Positions 25,631 through 33,713 of a stretch of 64,000 bases of DNA are shown here, piece by piece; within the stretch, counting starts at the first letter, position 1, and every line of letters starts with the position of its first letter. Location of the stretch: the NCBI RefSeq assembly GCF_003336245.1, contig NZ_QPHM01000001.1:2174113-2238112 (forward strand), given 5' to 3'. Below the pieces are notes generated by a model. That model did no database searches, was not told the DNA's origin, and worked only from the letters and a program-made list of their open reading frames with translations. The DNA is from Haloplanus salinus. GTDB lineage: Archaea; Halobacteriota; Halobacteria; Halobacteriales; Haloferacaceae. Both the position numbers and the translations under genes were made by a program.

Positions 25631-26920
25631 TCAGCCACTGGACGAAGCGGCCGACTCCGTCGGGGTGTCGCCTTGCTTGAGCTGGCCGATCCGCCACCGG
25701 AGCGTCAGGACGGCCAGCAGGCCGACGACAAGGGCGGCGTTGACTACGTACAGCGCGCTGGTGTAACTCCCGGTGGATTCGAGGACGAACGAGGCCAACT
25801 GCGGGCCGGCGACGCCGGCGACGCCCCACGCGGTCAGGGCGTAGCCGTGGATGGCGCTGACCTCGGCCGTGCCGAACAGATCGCTCAGGTACGCCGGAAG
25901 GGAGGCGAAGCCGCCGCCGTAGCACGTGATGACCAGGAATATCGTGGCCGCCAGGATCCAGACCCCAGCCAACTGCGGCATCACGAGAAACGCCGCGATC
26001 TGGATCAACATAAACGCCCCGTAGGTGGTCGTCCGGCCGATGTAGTCCGACAGCGACGACCAGAAGATCCGCCCGCCGCCGTTGAAGATCCCGATGTAGC
26101 CGGTGATGAACGCGGCCGTCGTGGCGGAGGCGCCGCCGATCTGCTGGAGCATCGGCGACGCGAACGCCAACAGCATGATCCCGGCGGAAACGTTAATGAA
26201 CACGACGAGCCACACCATCCAGAACCGCGGCGAGGTACGTGCCTCCGCGGCGGTGAGCGACTTGATCCCCGGAAGCGCGCTCCGCGCCCGTTCGTGGGCG
26301 TTCTCCTCGTCAGCCATCCCCTCGGGCAGCCAGTCGTCGGCGGGCTTTTCGAGGTAGCTCGCCCCCGCGGTCATCAACACAAAGTACAAGCCGCCTAGCG
26401 CGTAGAACGTCGGCGCGACGCCGACGGCTTGGATCAGGTAGTTCCCGAGCGGCCCGGTCAGCAACGCCCCGGCGCCGAACCCCATCACCGCGAGGCCGGT
26501 CGCCATCCCCCGTCGGTCGGGGAACCATTCGAGCAGCGTCCCGATCGGCGAGATGTAACCGAGTCCGATTCCCATCCCGCCGACTACCCCGAAGGTGGCG
26601 AGAAAGAGCGGGAGGCTTCCGAACTGGACGCTTGCCCCCGCACCGACCATCCCGAGACCGTAGAGCACGCCCGCGGCGAGGCCGGCGGTCCGAGGCCCGT
26701 ACTCCTCGACGTACCGACCGAGGAAGGCCGCGGTGAACCCGAGGACGAGCACCGCGATGGAGAAGGCCAACGTCACCTTCGACGTACTCCAGCCCTGTGT
26801 CTCCTTCAGCGGTATCTGGTAGATGCTGTACGCGTAGATGCTACCGATCGATAGGTGAATCGCAACTGCGGCGAGCGCTATGACCCACCTATTCTTGTGT
26901 GTCACACTCTGTGACATCAT
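25631..26920 (-). CDS. OFA-family (oxalate/formate antiporter-like) MFS transporter
   Basis: The predicted protein has 429 residues and twelve hydrophobic segments. The N-terminus HLSIGSIYAYSIYQIPLKETQGWS and GMGIGLGYISPIGTLLEWFPDRRGMATGL are typical of the OFA branch, which includes oxalate:formate antiporter OxlT. A cytoplasmic loop of about 50 residues (EENAHERARSALPG) divides the two halves. The substrate cannot be told; OFA members carry oxalate, formate, lactate or pyruvate. A clear TATA box (ttttataa on the minus strand) lies 20-27 nt upstream of the start, so the mRNA is probably leaderless. It lies between two tRNA-like att copies, so it may be part of a transferred segment. Confidence 0.88.
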   Translation of the reverse strand: MMSQSVTHKNRWVIALAAVAIHLSIGSIYAYSIYQIPLKETQGWSTSKVTLAFSIAVLVLGFTAAFLGRYVEEYGPRTAGLAAGVLYGLGMVGAGASVQFGSLPLFLATFGVVGGMGIGLGYISPIGTLLEWFPDRRGMATGLAVMGFGAGALLTGPLGNYLIQAVGVAPTFYALGGLYFVLMTAGASYLEKPADDWLPEGMADEENAHERARSALPGIKSLTAAEARTSPRFWMVWLVVFINVSAGIMLLAFASPMLQQIGGASATTAAFITGYIGIFNGGGRIFWSSLSDYIGRTTTYGAFMLIQIAAFLVMPQLAGVWILAATIFLVITCYGGGFASLPAYLSDLFGTAEVSAIHGYALTAWGVAGVAGPQLASFVLESTGSYTSALYVVNAALVVGLLAVLTLRWRIGQLKQGDTPTESAASSSG

Positions 26921-26939
26921 CGATTGCTCGGTACTTTGG

Positions 26940-26960
26940 TTATAAAAGGTTTAATATTAA
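26940..26960 (-). promoter_or_regulatory. TATA box and adjoining palindrome upstream of the OFA gene
   Basis: ttttataa (26940-26947 on the minus strand) is at leaderless spacing from the start at 26920. ttaatattaa (26951-26960), a perfect 10-bp palindrome, sits directly upstream where BRE or a regulator would bind. Confidence 0.5.
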
Positions 26961-27370
26961 GCCCTTACTTACAAGTCAGACCAGTATGCCCAGCTACGGT
27001 TCTCGGTCGAGACTCGGCCACACAGTTCAGGAAGTGCTTAGCCTGTAGCGATGGTTCTGCATACTGCTTTCCGAAGCGTCTTGGCCCCGTGATTTGAGGT
27101 TCCAGTCTACCGCTTCCGCCGGTACGATTGGTTCGAGGGGCCGTGTCATTGGCTCTCTTCTTTGTCGGCACAATCACCTTACTGAGGCGGGTTCGACCCC
27201 GCCCCAACCCACTCGTTTTCCCGACGTTCGTGACGGAGCGACGGGGTGGGCCGACGATCCGTAACGCCGGTCCCGGTGCTTCGGTCGGTCTCCCGACGTG
27301 GTCCCGTCGACCGCACGCGGTGAACAATCGTCGAACCGAGGCTTCGAGTCGATTCGTCGTGTCGTCCCCG
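26961..27370. other. intergenic region holding a tRNA fragment
   Basis: Apart from the tRNA-like fragment, nothing is recognised. The short frames are not convincing. Confidence 0.4.
27186..27215 (+). other. tRNA 3'-end-like fragment, third att copy
   Basis: ggcgggttcgac then cccgccccaaccca reproduces the T-arm and acceptor 3' half of tRNA-Val with one inserted base and two substitutions. No tRNA 5' half precedes it. It continues actcg like the copy at 25293. It is probably the scar of another or an older integration. Confidence 0.5.
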
Positions 27371-27904
27371 TTACGGCTCGGAGATCGGCTTCGTGTCGAG
27401 GGCGACCTCGTCGGTTCGGATCATCCCCACCTCGTTGTTCATGGCGCGGATGGTGAACCCGCCGTTGAGTTGCGTGCCGACGTCATTCGTGCTGAGGTAC
27501 CTGTCGACGACGATGGCACGGACGAGCACGTCGATCGACTCCCCGGGGGTGAGCCTCGCGTAGCCGGTGTCGCCGTCGCTCACGCGCAGGTAGTCGATAT
27601 CGCCGCCGTTCGGGGTGTCTTCCTGGAGGTTGAGCTGGATCGTGCTCGGGTCTTTCGGATCTTGGAAGTCGGTGGCCGCCGGCGCTACTGCGCGGTCGAT
27701 CAACGCAACGTCGCCCTGGTTTTTCGAGCCGGCGGATCCCGCGCTGAACACCCCGTCGGTGGCGGCGAAAAACTGCACGTCGAGGCCCGCGGGAGCGTCG
27801 TCGCTGGCGTTGTCGCCAGCCTTGTTGGCGGACGCGTTCGTGACGTTGTTTCTCGTAGCCGAGACCACCGACCCCGGGAGCGTGACGCTCCGAATCCGTG
27901 CCAC
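27371..27904 (-). CDS. hypothetical protein, start uncertain
   Basis: A minus-strand frame has strong GC3 bias and acidic halophilic composition, ending NNEVGMIRTDEVALDTKPISEP. Other stretches are PAGLDVQFFAATDGVFSAGS, YLRVSDGDTGYARLTPGESIDVL and VRAIVVDRYLSTNDVG. No family is recognised; the beta-rich composition resembles an extracellular or structural protein. There is no ATG in the conserved-looking part. GTG at 27904 is one candidate start (177 residues), but it has no signal peptide or promoter, so the gene may be 5'-truncated. A stop-free extension upstream is low-complexity and probably not coding. Confidence 0.5.
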   Translation of the reverse strand: MARIRSVTLPGSVVSATRNNVTNASANKAGDNASDDAPAGLDVQFFAATDGVFSAGSAGSKNQGDVALIDRAVAPAATDFQDPKDPSTIQLNLQEDTPNGGDIDYLRVSDGDTGYARLTPGESIDVLVRAIVVDRYLSTNDVGTQLNGGFTIRAMNNEVGMIRTDEVALDTKPISEP

Positions 27905-28095
27905 GAACCGGGCCGGGGACGTCCGTCTCGACGTGATGAGAACCGTGACGGGAATCCCGACCGACTGCAACCGCTCTACGACGGCGACGCCGGCCGGGGC
28001 AAGTGGGTGAGGCCGCCGACTCCGCCACCGCCACCCCCGGTCGAACGGATCGGGGCCTCCGTCATCGCCCGTCCGCGCGCTCGGCGGCCGGTGAG

Positions 28096-28527
28096 TCAGA
28101 CCTCCAGCCGCGTCTTCAGGTTCTCGAGGGTCGTCGCCAGCTCGCGCTCGTTGTACTTGCGGACGAACGGGGCCGCCAGCCGGTCGAGCACGGGAATCGG
28201 GAGGTCGTACTCGGCGGCGTAGCCGACCCGGACGCCGTCGCCCTCCGGCGTGAAGGTCCACTCGATGGTTCCCTCGATGCCGCCGGTCATCTCGAAGACG
28301 ATCCGGTCGGGCGGGTCGTAGTCGGTCGCTGTCACCTCGCCGTCGAGCGTCACGCCGCCCATCCGGTAGGCGTAAGTGGCGCGTTTGCCGCCGCTCGGGA
28401 GTTCCTCGACCGTCTCGACGGCCGAGAGGCTAGGCGAGATTTCGCTCTGGTGTTCGGGCACGTCCATGTACTCGAACGCCGTCTCCGGCTCGACGGCGAC
28501 GTAGACGTCGTCTTCGACGCGGACCAT
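28096..28527 (-). CDS. SRPBCC (polyketide cyclase/START-like) family protein
   Basis: The predicted protein has 143 residues. It starts VRVEDDVYVAVEPETAFEYMDVPEHQ, the first strand and helix of the SRPBCC fold. It continues YAYRMGGVTLDGEVTATDYDPPDRIVFEM and IEGTIEWTFTPEGDGVRVGYAAEY, and ends with a long C-terminal helix AAPFVRKYNERELATTLENLKTRL. The fold binds small hydrophobic ligands; no ligand can be predicted. It is a small soluble cytoplasmic protein, probably its own transcription unit. Confidence 0.85.
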   Translation of the reverse strand: MVRVEDDVYVAVEPETAFEYMDVPEHQSEISPSLSAVETVEELPSGGKRATYAYRMGGVTLDGEVTATDYDPPDRIVFEMTGGIEGTIEWTFTPEGDGVRVGYAAEYDLPIPVLDRLAAPFVRKYNERELATTLENLKTRLEV

Positions 28528-28634
28528 ACGGGCGGCGTTTCGGCCCCGTCGGAGAAGTCCGTTTCGGCCCGTGAGGCCGGACCGTGTGCCGCGCGCCGGA
28601 CGCTCGACGGGTTCGACCCGCCGTGGGTCGTCGC

Positions 28635-28958
28635 TCAGCCCAACGTGTCGTCGTCGGTCGGCGTCGCGCCCCGCTTCCGGTGGAGATAGTACGCGAAAAA
28701 GGTCGAGATGCCGGCGGTGTACGGCGTTACGATGGCGACGCGACTGACGCCGCCGACCGGCAGGTCGAGCACAGAGGCGGCGATACCGCCGAAGAAGACG
28801 GCTACCGAGGCGACGACGACGGCGACGAGGGCGTACTCCGCGAGGCGCGCCACGCGGCGGTCGTGTGGGCCGGGTTGGTAGCCACAGAGTGGGCACCGAT
28901 TCACGTCGGTGGGGATCGTCTCCCCGCAACGGCCGCACGTGCCTTGTTCCTCCGACAC
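28635..28958 (-). CDS. zinc-ribbon membrane protein
   Basis: This protein has 107 residues from a GTG start. An N-terminal zinc ribbon (TCGRCGETIPTDVNRCPLCGYQPG) is followed by two membrane spans, YALVAVVVASVAVFFGGIAA and a second around VAIVTPYTAGISTFFAYYL. It ends in a hydrophilic tail. The GTG was chosen because the longer frame upstream is low-complexity and antisense to another reading frame. Such proteins are common in haloarchaea, and their function is unknown. Confidence 0.72.
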   Translation of the reverse strand: MSEEQGTCGRCGETIPTDVNRCPLCGYQPGPHDRRVARLAEYALVAVVVASVAVFFGGIAASVLDLPVGGVSRVAIVTPYTAGISTFFAYYLHRKRGATPTDDDTLG

Positions 28959-29014
28959 GTTCGACCGGTAGGATTCCGTCGGCTTGAGTTCGTTCCCTCC
29001 GTCGCACCGACGGG

Positions 29015-29650
29015 TCAGGCCGTTCCCGCCCGCTCCCACAGGTCGTAGCCGACGACACCGACCGCCAGCGCGACGGGGAGGGCGATGGGCAGGCCGCCGA
29101 CCCCGTCGAACGACACGCCGGCGCCGACGTTGGCGACGAGGACGGCGAGGGTTACGACGGGGCCGCCGGCGAGCGCCGCCCCGAGCCGTCGACGCCCGGA
29201 TCGCAGATACCCGGCACCCCACGCTACGAGGCCGGGGAGGGCGAGCAGCAGTCCCAGAAGGCCCAGTCCGACGCCGGCCAGGACGTTCAGAGCGGCCGTC
29301 GGGTCGGCGGTACCGCCCGATCCCGCGGAGACGACGAGCATCGTCGCTAGCGTCCCGACGGCGACGCCGACGACGGCGACGGCGGCGAACCAGCGCTGCC
29401 AGCGCGCCATCCGCTCCCGGTCGCGGCGGAACAGGGCGAGCAGCCCGGTCAGTATCAGCAGCGCCGCCGCGACGGCGACGGCGGGGACGACCGCCCGCTC
29501 GACCCACAGCGCGCTGAATCGGGGCGGATCGAAGACGTAGGAGTCCGTCGGTCGCGGGCCGAGCCAGCGTGTGGGAAGGGTGGCGACGACGGTACAGAGG
29601 CCGCCGACGGCGGTCAGGCCGCCGAAGACGCGGTCCGACGGCGGCCACAT
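29015..29650 (-). CDS. multi-pass membrane protein, hypothetical
   Basis: The predicted protein has 211 residues and five to six hydrophobic segments, for example VFGGLTAVGGLCTVVATLP, AVVPAVAVAAALLILTGLLA and GPVVTLAVLVANVGAGVSF. A polar patch after the second span (FRRDRERMARWQ) is probably cytoplasmic. No family is recognised. An in-frame GTG at 29659 would overlap the preceding gene's stop; ATG at 29650 directly after it was preferred. It is probably cotranscribed with the upstream beta-propeller lipoprotein gene. Confidence 0.7.
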   Translation of the reverse strand: MWPPSDRVFGGLTAVGGLCTVVATLPTRWLGPRPTDSYVFDPPRFSALWVERAVVPAVAVAAALLILTGLLALFRRDRERMARWQRWFAAVAVVGVAVGTLATMLVVSAGSGGTADPTAALNVLAGVGLGLLGLLLALPGLVAWGAGYLRSGRRRLGAALAGGPVVTLAVLVANVGAGVSFDGVGGLPIALPVALAVGVVGYDLWERAGTA

Positions 29651-29651
29651 C

Positions 29652-30881
29652 TCAGGCACCTCCGACGGCGGCGACGGTGCCGCGGCGAGTGACGATCACG
29701 ACGCCGCCGTCGAGGACCGCCGGCGGCAGCGTTCGATCGGCGGTCGCGTAGCCCCACGTCGCCTCACCGAAACGTTCGGTGAACGTGACCAGTCGTCGGT
29801 CGGTCGCGCCCGACCGGAGCGCGAAGGCGTGGCCGCCGGCCGCGGCCGTGACCGCCCCGTCGCCGACGTACGAACACCATCGCGGCTCCGGTGTGCCGTC
29901 GCCGTCGCGGCCGAGGGCGAACGTCGCGTCGCCCGCCTCGCCCGGTCGTTCGACCGTGTAGGCCGTCTCGGGCGTGACCACCGGTGCGGAGAAGGTTCGT
30001 CCGCCACCGCGGTCGATCGCCCACCGCTCCCGGCCGTCGTCGAGGCCGAGGCCGACGAGTCGCCCGTCCGTCCCGAGGAAGACGGTGCCGTCGGCGACGA
30101 CGGGGTGAAACTCGGCGCGCACCGACGCCGACCACAGCCGGTCGCCGGACGCGGCGTCCAACGCGACCGTCTCCCCGTCGCCGGCGACGACCGTCCCGTC
30201 GGCCACGGCGGGACGGGTGGCCTCCACGTCGGCGATCCAGCGCCGGCTGCCATCACCGGCGGCGAGTTCGGCGAGGCCGTCCGCCGTTGGGACGAACAGT
30301 CCGTCCCCGTGGGCCGTCGGGACGCCCGTCGCGGCCGCGTCCGTGGCTCGCCACGCGACGGTCCCGTCGTCGGCGTGCAGGGCGACGAGGCCGTCGGCCG
30401 CCGCCAGATACACCCGGCCGTCGGCGACGACCGGCGGGGCGAGTTCGTCGTCGTAGCCGACCGTCGGGTCTGTCGTCGCCGGCGCCGTCTCGTGGCGCCA
30501 GCGCTCCGTCCCGTCCCGGAGCGAGAGCGCGACGGCCCCCTCGGCCGTCGTCACGTACACCCGACCGTCGGCGACCGTCGGCGAACTCGCGCCGGCGCCG
30601 ATGCCGTCGACGGATGGCGCGGGGAGCGTCGTTCGCCAGCGGAGGGTCGGCGAGTCGGTCGGCGGCTGGACGGGAGCGTGGCCCGTGTTGGCGGCGTCGA
30701 AGCGGGGCTGTGGCCACGAGCCGTCGGGAAGCGTCTCGAACGCTCCGCTCGCGATGTCGTCGACGAGGACCGACGGCTCGGGCGGGTCGCCGTCCGGGCA
30801 CGACGACGAACACCCGGCGACGCCGACGGCCGCGCCGGCCGCGAGCGTTCCGAGGAGCGTCCTGCGAGTGATGGAGGGCAT
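29652..30881 (-). CDS. PQQ-like beta-propeller lipoprotein, Tat-exported
   Basis: This protein has 409 residues. The N-terminus TRRTLLGTLAAGAAVGVAGCSSS combines a twin-arginine motif with a lipobox Cys, the usual route for haloarchaeal lipoproteins. The body has repeated blades such as ASSPTVADGRVYVTTAEGAV, PPVVADGRVYLAAADGLVAL, RPAVADGTVVAGDGETVAL and HPVVADGTVFLGTDGRL, each ending in a DGxxxW-type turn (DGTERWRHE, DGRERWAID). PQQ-type repeats can be scaffolds (BamB-like) or enzyme domains; no PQQ-binding residues can be claimed. Its downstream partner is a membrane protein. Confidence 0.85.
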   Translation of the reverse strand: MPSITRRTLLGTLAAGAAVGVAGCSSSCPDGDPPEPSVLVDDIASGAFETLPDGSWPQPRFDAANTGHAPVQPPTDSPTLRWRTTLPAPSVDGIGAGASSPTVADGRVYVTTAEGAVALSLRDGTERWRHETAPATTDPTVGYDDELAPPVVADGRVYLAAADGLVALHADDGTVAWRATDAAATGVPTAHGDGLFVPTADGLAELAAGDGSRRWIADVEATRPAVADGTVVAGDGETVALDAASGDRLWSASVRAEFHPVVADGTVFLGTDGRLVGLGLDDGRERWAIDRGGGRTFSAPVVTPETAYTVERPGEAGDATFALGRDGDGTPEPRWCSYVGDGAVTAAAGGHAFALRSGATDRRLVTFTERFGEATWGYATADRTLPPAVLDGGVVIVTRRGTVAAVGGA

Positions 30882-30929
30882 CGACAGCCGTTTTGTGACA
30901 CTACCTTGAAATGAGTCCCGGTTCGGTCC

Positions 30930-31249
30930 TCATGGCGCGACGAATCGCTCGCCGAAGATCGGGATCGACAGGAGGACCCCCCCGAGGAGGAGGGCGATGC
31001 CCACGGCCGAGAGCGCGTCCGGTCGGCGCCCACCAGACAGAGGACGGCGCCGGGGGCGGGGAGGCCGGTCACGACGGTCAAGACGGCGACGAAGTCGACC
31101 CACGGGGCGGGCGGCCAGACGGCGACGGCGCCGACCCGCAGGAGACGGTCGCTCCGACGCACCGCCGCGGCCGTCGGGAGACAACACGCGAGCAGGCCGT
31201 TGACCGTCGAGGCGAGGCTCAGCCCGTTGAGGACGGTGTCGGGGAGCAT
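30930..31249 (-). pseudogene. small membrane protein gene with a frameshift
   Basis: The frame from ATG at 31249 reads TVLNGLSLASTVNGLLACCLP, later VDFVAVLTVVTGLPAPGAVLCLVGA, clearly membrane protein. At about 31015-31030 the hydrophobic continuation moves to another frame (ALSAVGIALLLGGVLLSIPIFGERFVAP, stop at 30930). Together they make a four-span protein of about 106 residues. Either the gene is broken by a single-base indel or the base call is wrong. No family is recognised. Confidence 0.6.
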
Positions 31250-31349
31250 CGGCGAGCGTTCATCCCACGTCGGGGGACACCGAGGCTCCGGTGGCGTGGG
31301 GTCGGTCGCCCCCGCCGGGCTTATGTGCCCCGACGCGTAGCGTCAACGT

Positions 31350-31754
31350 ATGACAGACACGCTGGTCAGTGAGATCATGACCACGCCGATGCTCACGCTC
31401 GACGCGGACACGCCGGTTGACGAGGCCGCGCGCGGGATGTTGGAGGCCGGCATCAAATCCGTCGTCGTCGTCGGCGAGGCCTGTCGCCCGGAGGGTATCT
31501 TCACGTCGACGGACGCCGTCCGCGTGGCGGCGGACGCCACCCCGGCCGACGAGGTGACCGTCGACGCGTACATGACGACCGACGTGGAGACGGTGCGACC
31601 GGACGACCCGCTGCCCGCCGCCGCCCGGCGGCTGGTCGACGCCGACATCAGTCACACCCCCGTGACCGACGCCGACGGCAACGGGGTGGGTATCCTGACG
31701 ACGACGGACCTGGCCGAGGTGCTGTCGGCGGCCGACACCCCCGTTCAGGGGTAG
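31350..31754 (+). CDS. CBS-domain pair protein
   Basis: The predicted protein has 134 residues made of two CBS motifs: VSEIMTTPMLTLDADTPVDEAARGML with GIKSVVVVGEACRPEGIFTS, and VDAYMTTDVETVRPDDPLPAAARRL with ISHTPVTDADGNGVGILTTTDL. Stand-alone CBS pairs bind adenosine nucleotides or S-adenosylmethionine and sense energy status. The partner is unknown. The gene is monocistronic, divergent from the broken membrane-protein gene. Confidence 0.88.
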   Translation: MTDTLVSEIMTTPMLTLDADTPVDEAARGMLEAGIKSVVVVGEACRPEGIFTSTDAVRVAADATPADEVTVDAYMTTDVETVRPDDPLPAAARRLVDADISHTPVTDADGNGVGILTTTDLAEVLSAADTPVQG

Positions 31755-31805
31755 CGTAGCGGTGCCCTGGCGAAGACTTACTATCCGTCGTGGAGAGACG
31801 TCGGT

Positions 31806-32519
31806 ATGGCGATAGATCTCGAGCGGGTCGTCACCTACCCGACGAACGCCGACGACTGGCTCAAGACGGCCCTCGTCGGCGGGGCGTTGACCCTGTTTTC
31901 GTTCCTCATCGTCCCCGCGTTTCTGGTGTACGGCTACGTGGTCCGCGTCCTGCGTGGCGGGATCGAGGGCCGGGAGGACCCACCCGTCTTCGACGACTGG
32001 GGGACGCTCCTCAAGGAGGGGGTGGTCGCGGTCGTCGTCATCCTCGCCTACCAGTTGATCCCCGTGCTCGTTTTCTTCCTGACCGTCGGCGGATCGCTGG
32101 TGGCCATCGCTTCCGGGTCGGAGGTGGGTGCGGGCGTCGGCATCGTCGGCCTGTTGGGTGGGCTGGCGCTCTCGACGCTGCTCGCACTGGCGTTCGGGTA
32201 CGTCACCCTGATCGGTCTCGCCAACTACGCCCACGTCGGCACGTTCGGTGCGGCGTTCGACCTCGACGTGATCCGATCGGTCGCGACGGACGGGGCGTAC
32301 GCCGTCCCGTGGCTCTACGGGATCGGGGTGTTGCTCGCCGCCGCCATCGTCGGGAGCGTCCTCGGACTCGTCCCGTTCGTCGGCGCCGTCGCCGGCGCGT
32401 TCGTCACCTTCTACGGTCAGGTCGCGGCGGCCTGGGTCTGGGGCAGGGGCTTCGGCGACGCCACGGGCATCGGTGGCGACGCCGACGCTGACGCCGACGC
32501 CGACCCGGCGGTCGCCTGA
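31806..32519 (+). CDS. DUF4013 membrane protein
   Basis: The protein has 237 residues. It opens with a short cytoplasmic motif (VVTYPTNADDWLKTALVGGAL), then has membrane spans LFSFLIVPAFLVYGYVVRVL, VVVILAYQLIPVLVFFLTV, GLLGGLALSTLLALAFGYV and others. The loop GREDPPVFDDWGTLLKEG is the family hallmark. The C-terminus is a DADADADAD tail. A paralogue lies at 53717-54421. Function is unknown in all members. Confidence 0.85.
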   Translation: MAIDLERVVTYPTNADDWLKTALVGGALTLFSFLIVPAFLVYGYVVRVLRGGIEGREDPPVFDDWGTLLKEGVVAVVVILAYQLIPVLVFFLTVGGSLVAIASGSEVGAGVGIVGLLGGLALSTLLALAFGYVTLIGLANYAHVGTFGAAFDLDVIRSVATDGAYAVPWLYGIGVLLAAAIVGSVLGLVPFVGAVAGAFVTFYGQVAAAWVWGRGFGDATGIGGDADADADADPAVA

Positions 32520-32579
32520 CCGCCCGCCGACGCCACCCACAACCACAACCCTGAAACGCGCCGGTGCCGGCGTTGAGGT

Positions 32580-33713
32580 ATGGCCACGGTCGCGGAACGC
32601 CTCGACGTCGAACCGCTGCGGCTCTGGACCGGGTCGGTCCTCGCGCTTCTCGTCGCCCTGATCGGCGGATCGCTCCTGTTCCCGCGCACGGTCTACGACG
32701 GGTTCGTCTGGCACTTCTTCTGGGGACCGGTGCAGGCCGACGCCAAGAGCGCCGTTTGTGCGATCCGGGAGGGCGGCGCCACCCGCTATCTCTACGAGAC
32801 CGCGGCGTGTTCGGCCGCGCCGGAACCGGTCGCCTACCCCGGCTACACGCTCGTCTCCGAGGTGGGGTACGTCGTCATCCTGCTCGTTGCCCTCTCCGGA
32901 CTCGTCTTCCTCCTTCGCGCCCTCGACCTCGGCACCGATCGCGAACTCTTCTTCTCCCTCCTGCCGTTCGTCTTCTTCGGCGGCGCGCTCCGCGTCGTCG
33001 AGGACGTGACCGACGCCGCCGCCGATCCGCTGATCGGCTACCCCCTCAACACGCTGCTCATCAGCCCGGTCATCTACTTCACCGTCTTCGGCGTCACCCT
33101 CGCCGCCGTCGTCGCGAGCGCCGCGCTGGCCGACCGGAACGTCGTCGGCGACTACACCCGACCGCTCCTCGGCTCGGGGGTGGCCGTCCTCGTGGCGACC
33201 CTCTTCTTCCTGCTCTGGAGCGCCGTCGCGCCCGACGGCCCGGGCACTTTCTACCCACAGGTGATCGTCGTCATCCTCGTGGGGTCGACGGCGTCGGCCG
33301 TCGGGACGTGGTGGCTGATCGAACGCGTCGCCCCGGCGGTCAACGCCGGCACCGGCCGCATGGGCTTCGTCGTCGTCTGGGGGCACGCCGTCGACGGCGT
33401 CGCCAACGTCGTCGGCCTCGACTGGATGGTCGCGCTCGGCGCCGGGCCGAACCTCGTCCCCAAACACCCGGTGAACCGGGGTATCGTCGAGATTACCGGA
33501 GCGACACTGCCCGCGGACGTTCTCGCCGTCACCGGCGACACCTGGCCGTTCCTGATCGTGAAACTCGTCGCCGCCACCGTCGTCGTCTGGCTGTTCGACG
33601 AGCAGATCTTCGACGAGAACCCGCGGTACGCAATCCTGCTCATGATCGCCATCCTCGCCGTCGGGCTGGGGCCGGGCACACGCGACATGTTGCGGGCGAC
33701 GTTCGGCGTCTAG
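32580..33713 (+). CDS. DUF63 family membrane protein
   Basis: The protein has 377 residues and about ten hydrophobic spans. Family-like segments are [58 protein letters not shown] and [19 protein letters not shown]63 proteins are archaeal and uncharacterised. The stop codon shares the tetramer CTAG with the stop of the convergent YcaO gene, so the two coding regions overlap by four bases. Confidence 0.88.
   Translation: MATVAERLDVEPLRLWTGSVLALLVALIGGSLLFPRTVYDGFVWHFFWGPVQADAKSAVCAIREGGATRYLYETAACSAAPEPVAYPGYTLVSEVGYVVILLVALSGLVFLLRALDLGTDRELFFSLLPFVFFGGALRVVEDVTDAAADPLIGYPLNTLLISPVIYFTVFGVTLAAVVASAALADRNVVGDYTRPLLGSGVAVLVATLFFLLWSAVAPDGPGTFYPQVIVVILVGSTASAVGTWWLIERVAPAVNAGTGRMGFVVVWGHAVDGVANVVGLDWMVALGAGPNLVPKHPVNRGIVEITGATLPADVLAVTGDTWPFLIVKLVAATVVVWLFDEQIFDENPRYAILLMIAILAVGLGPGTRDMLRATFGV

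Noticed and set aside
27186..27211. A second complete tRNA gene
   Set aside because: Only the T-arm and acceptor 3' half are present; no D-arm, anticodon arm or 5' acceptor strand can be drawn.
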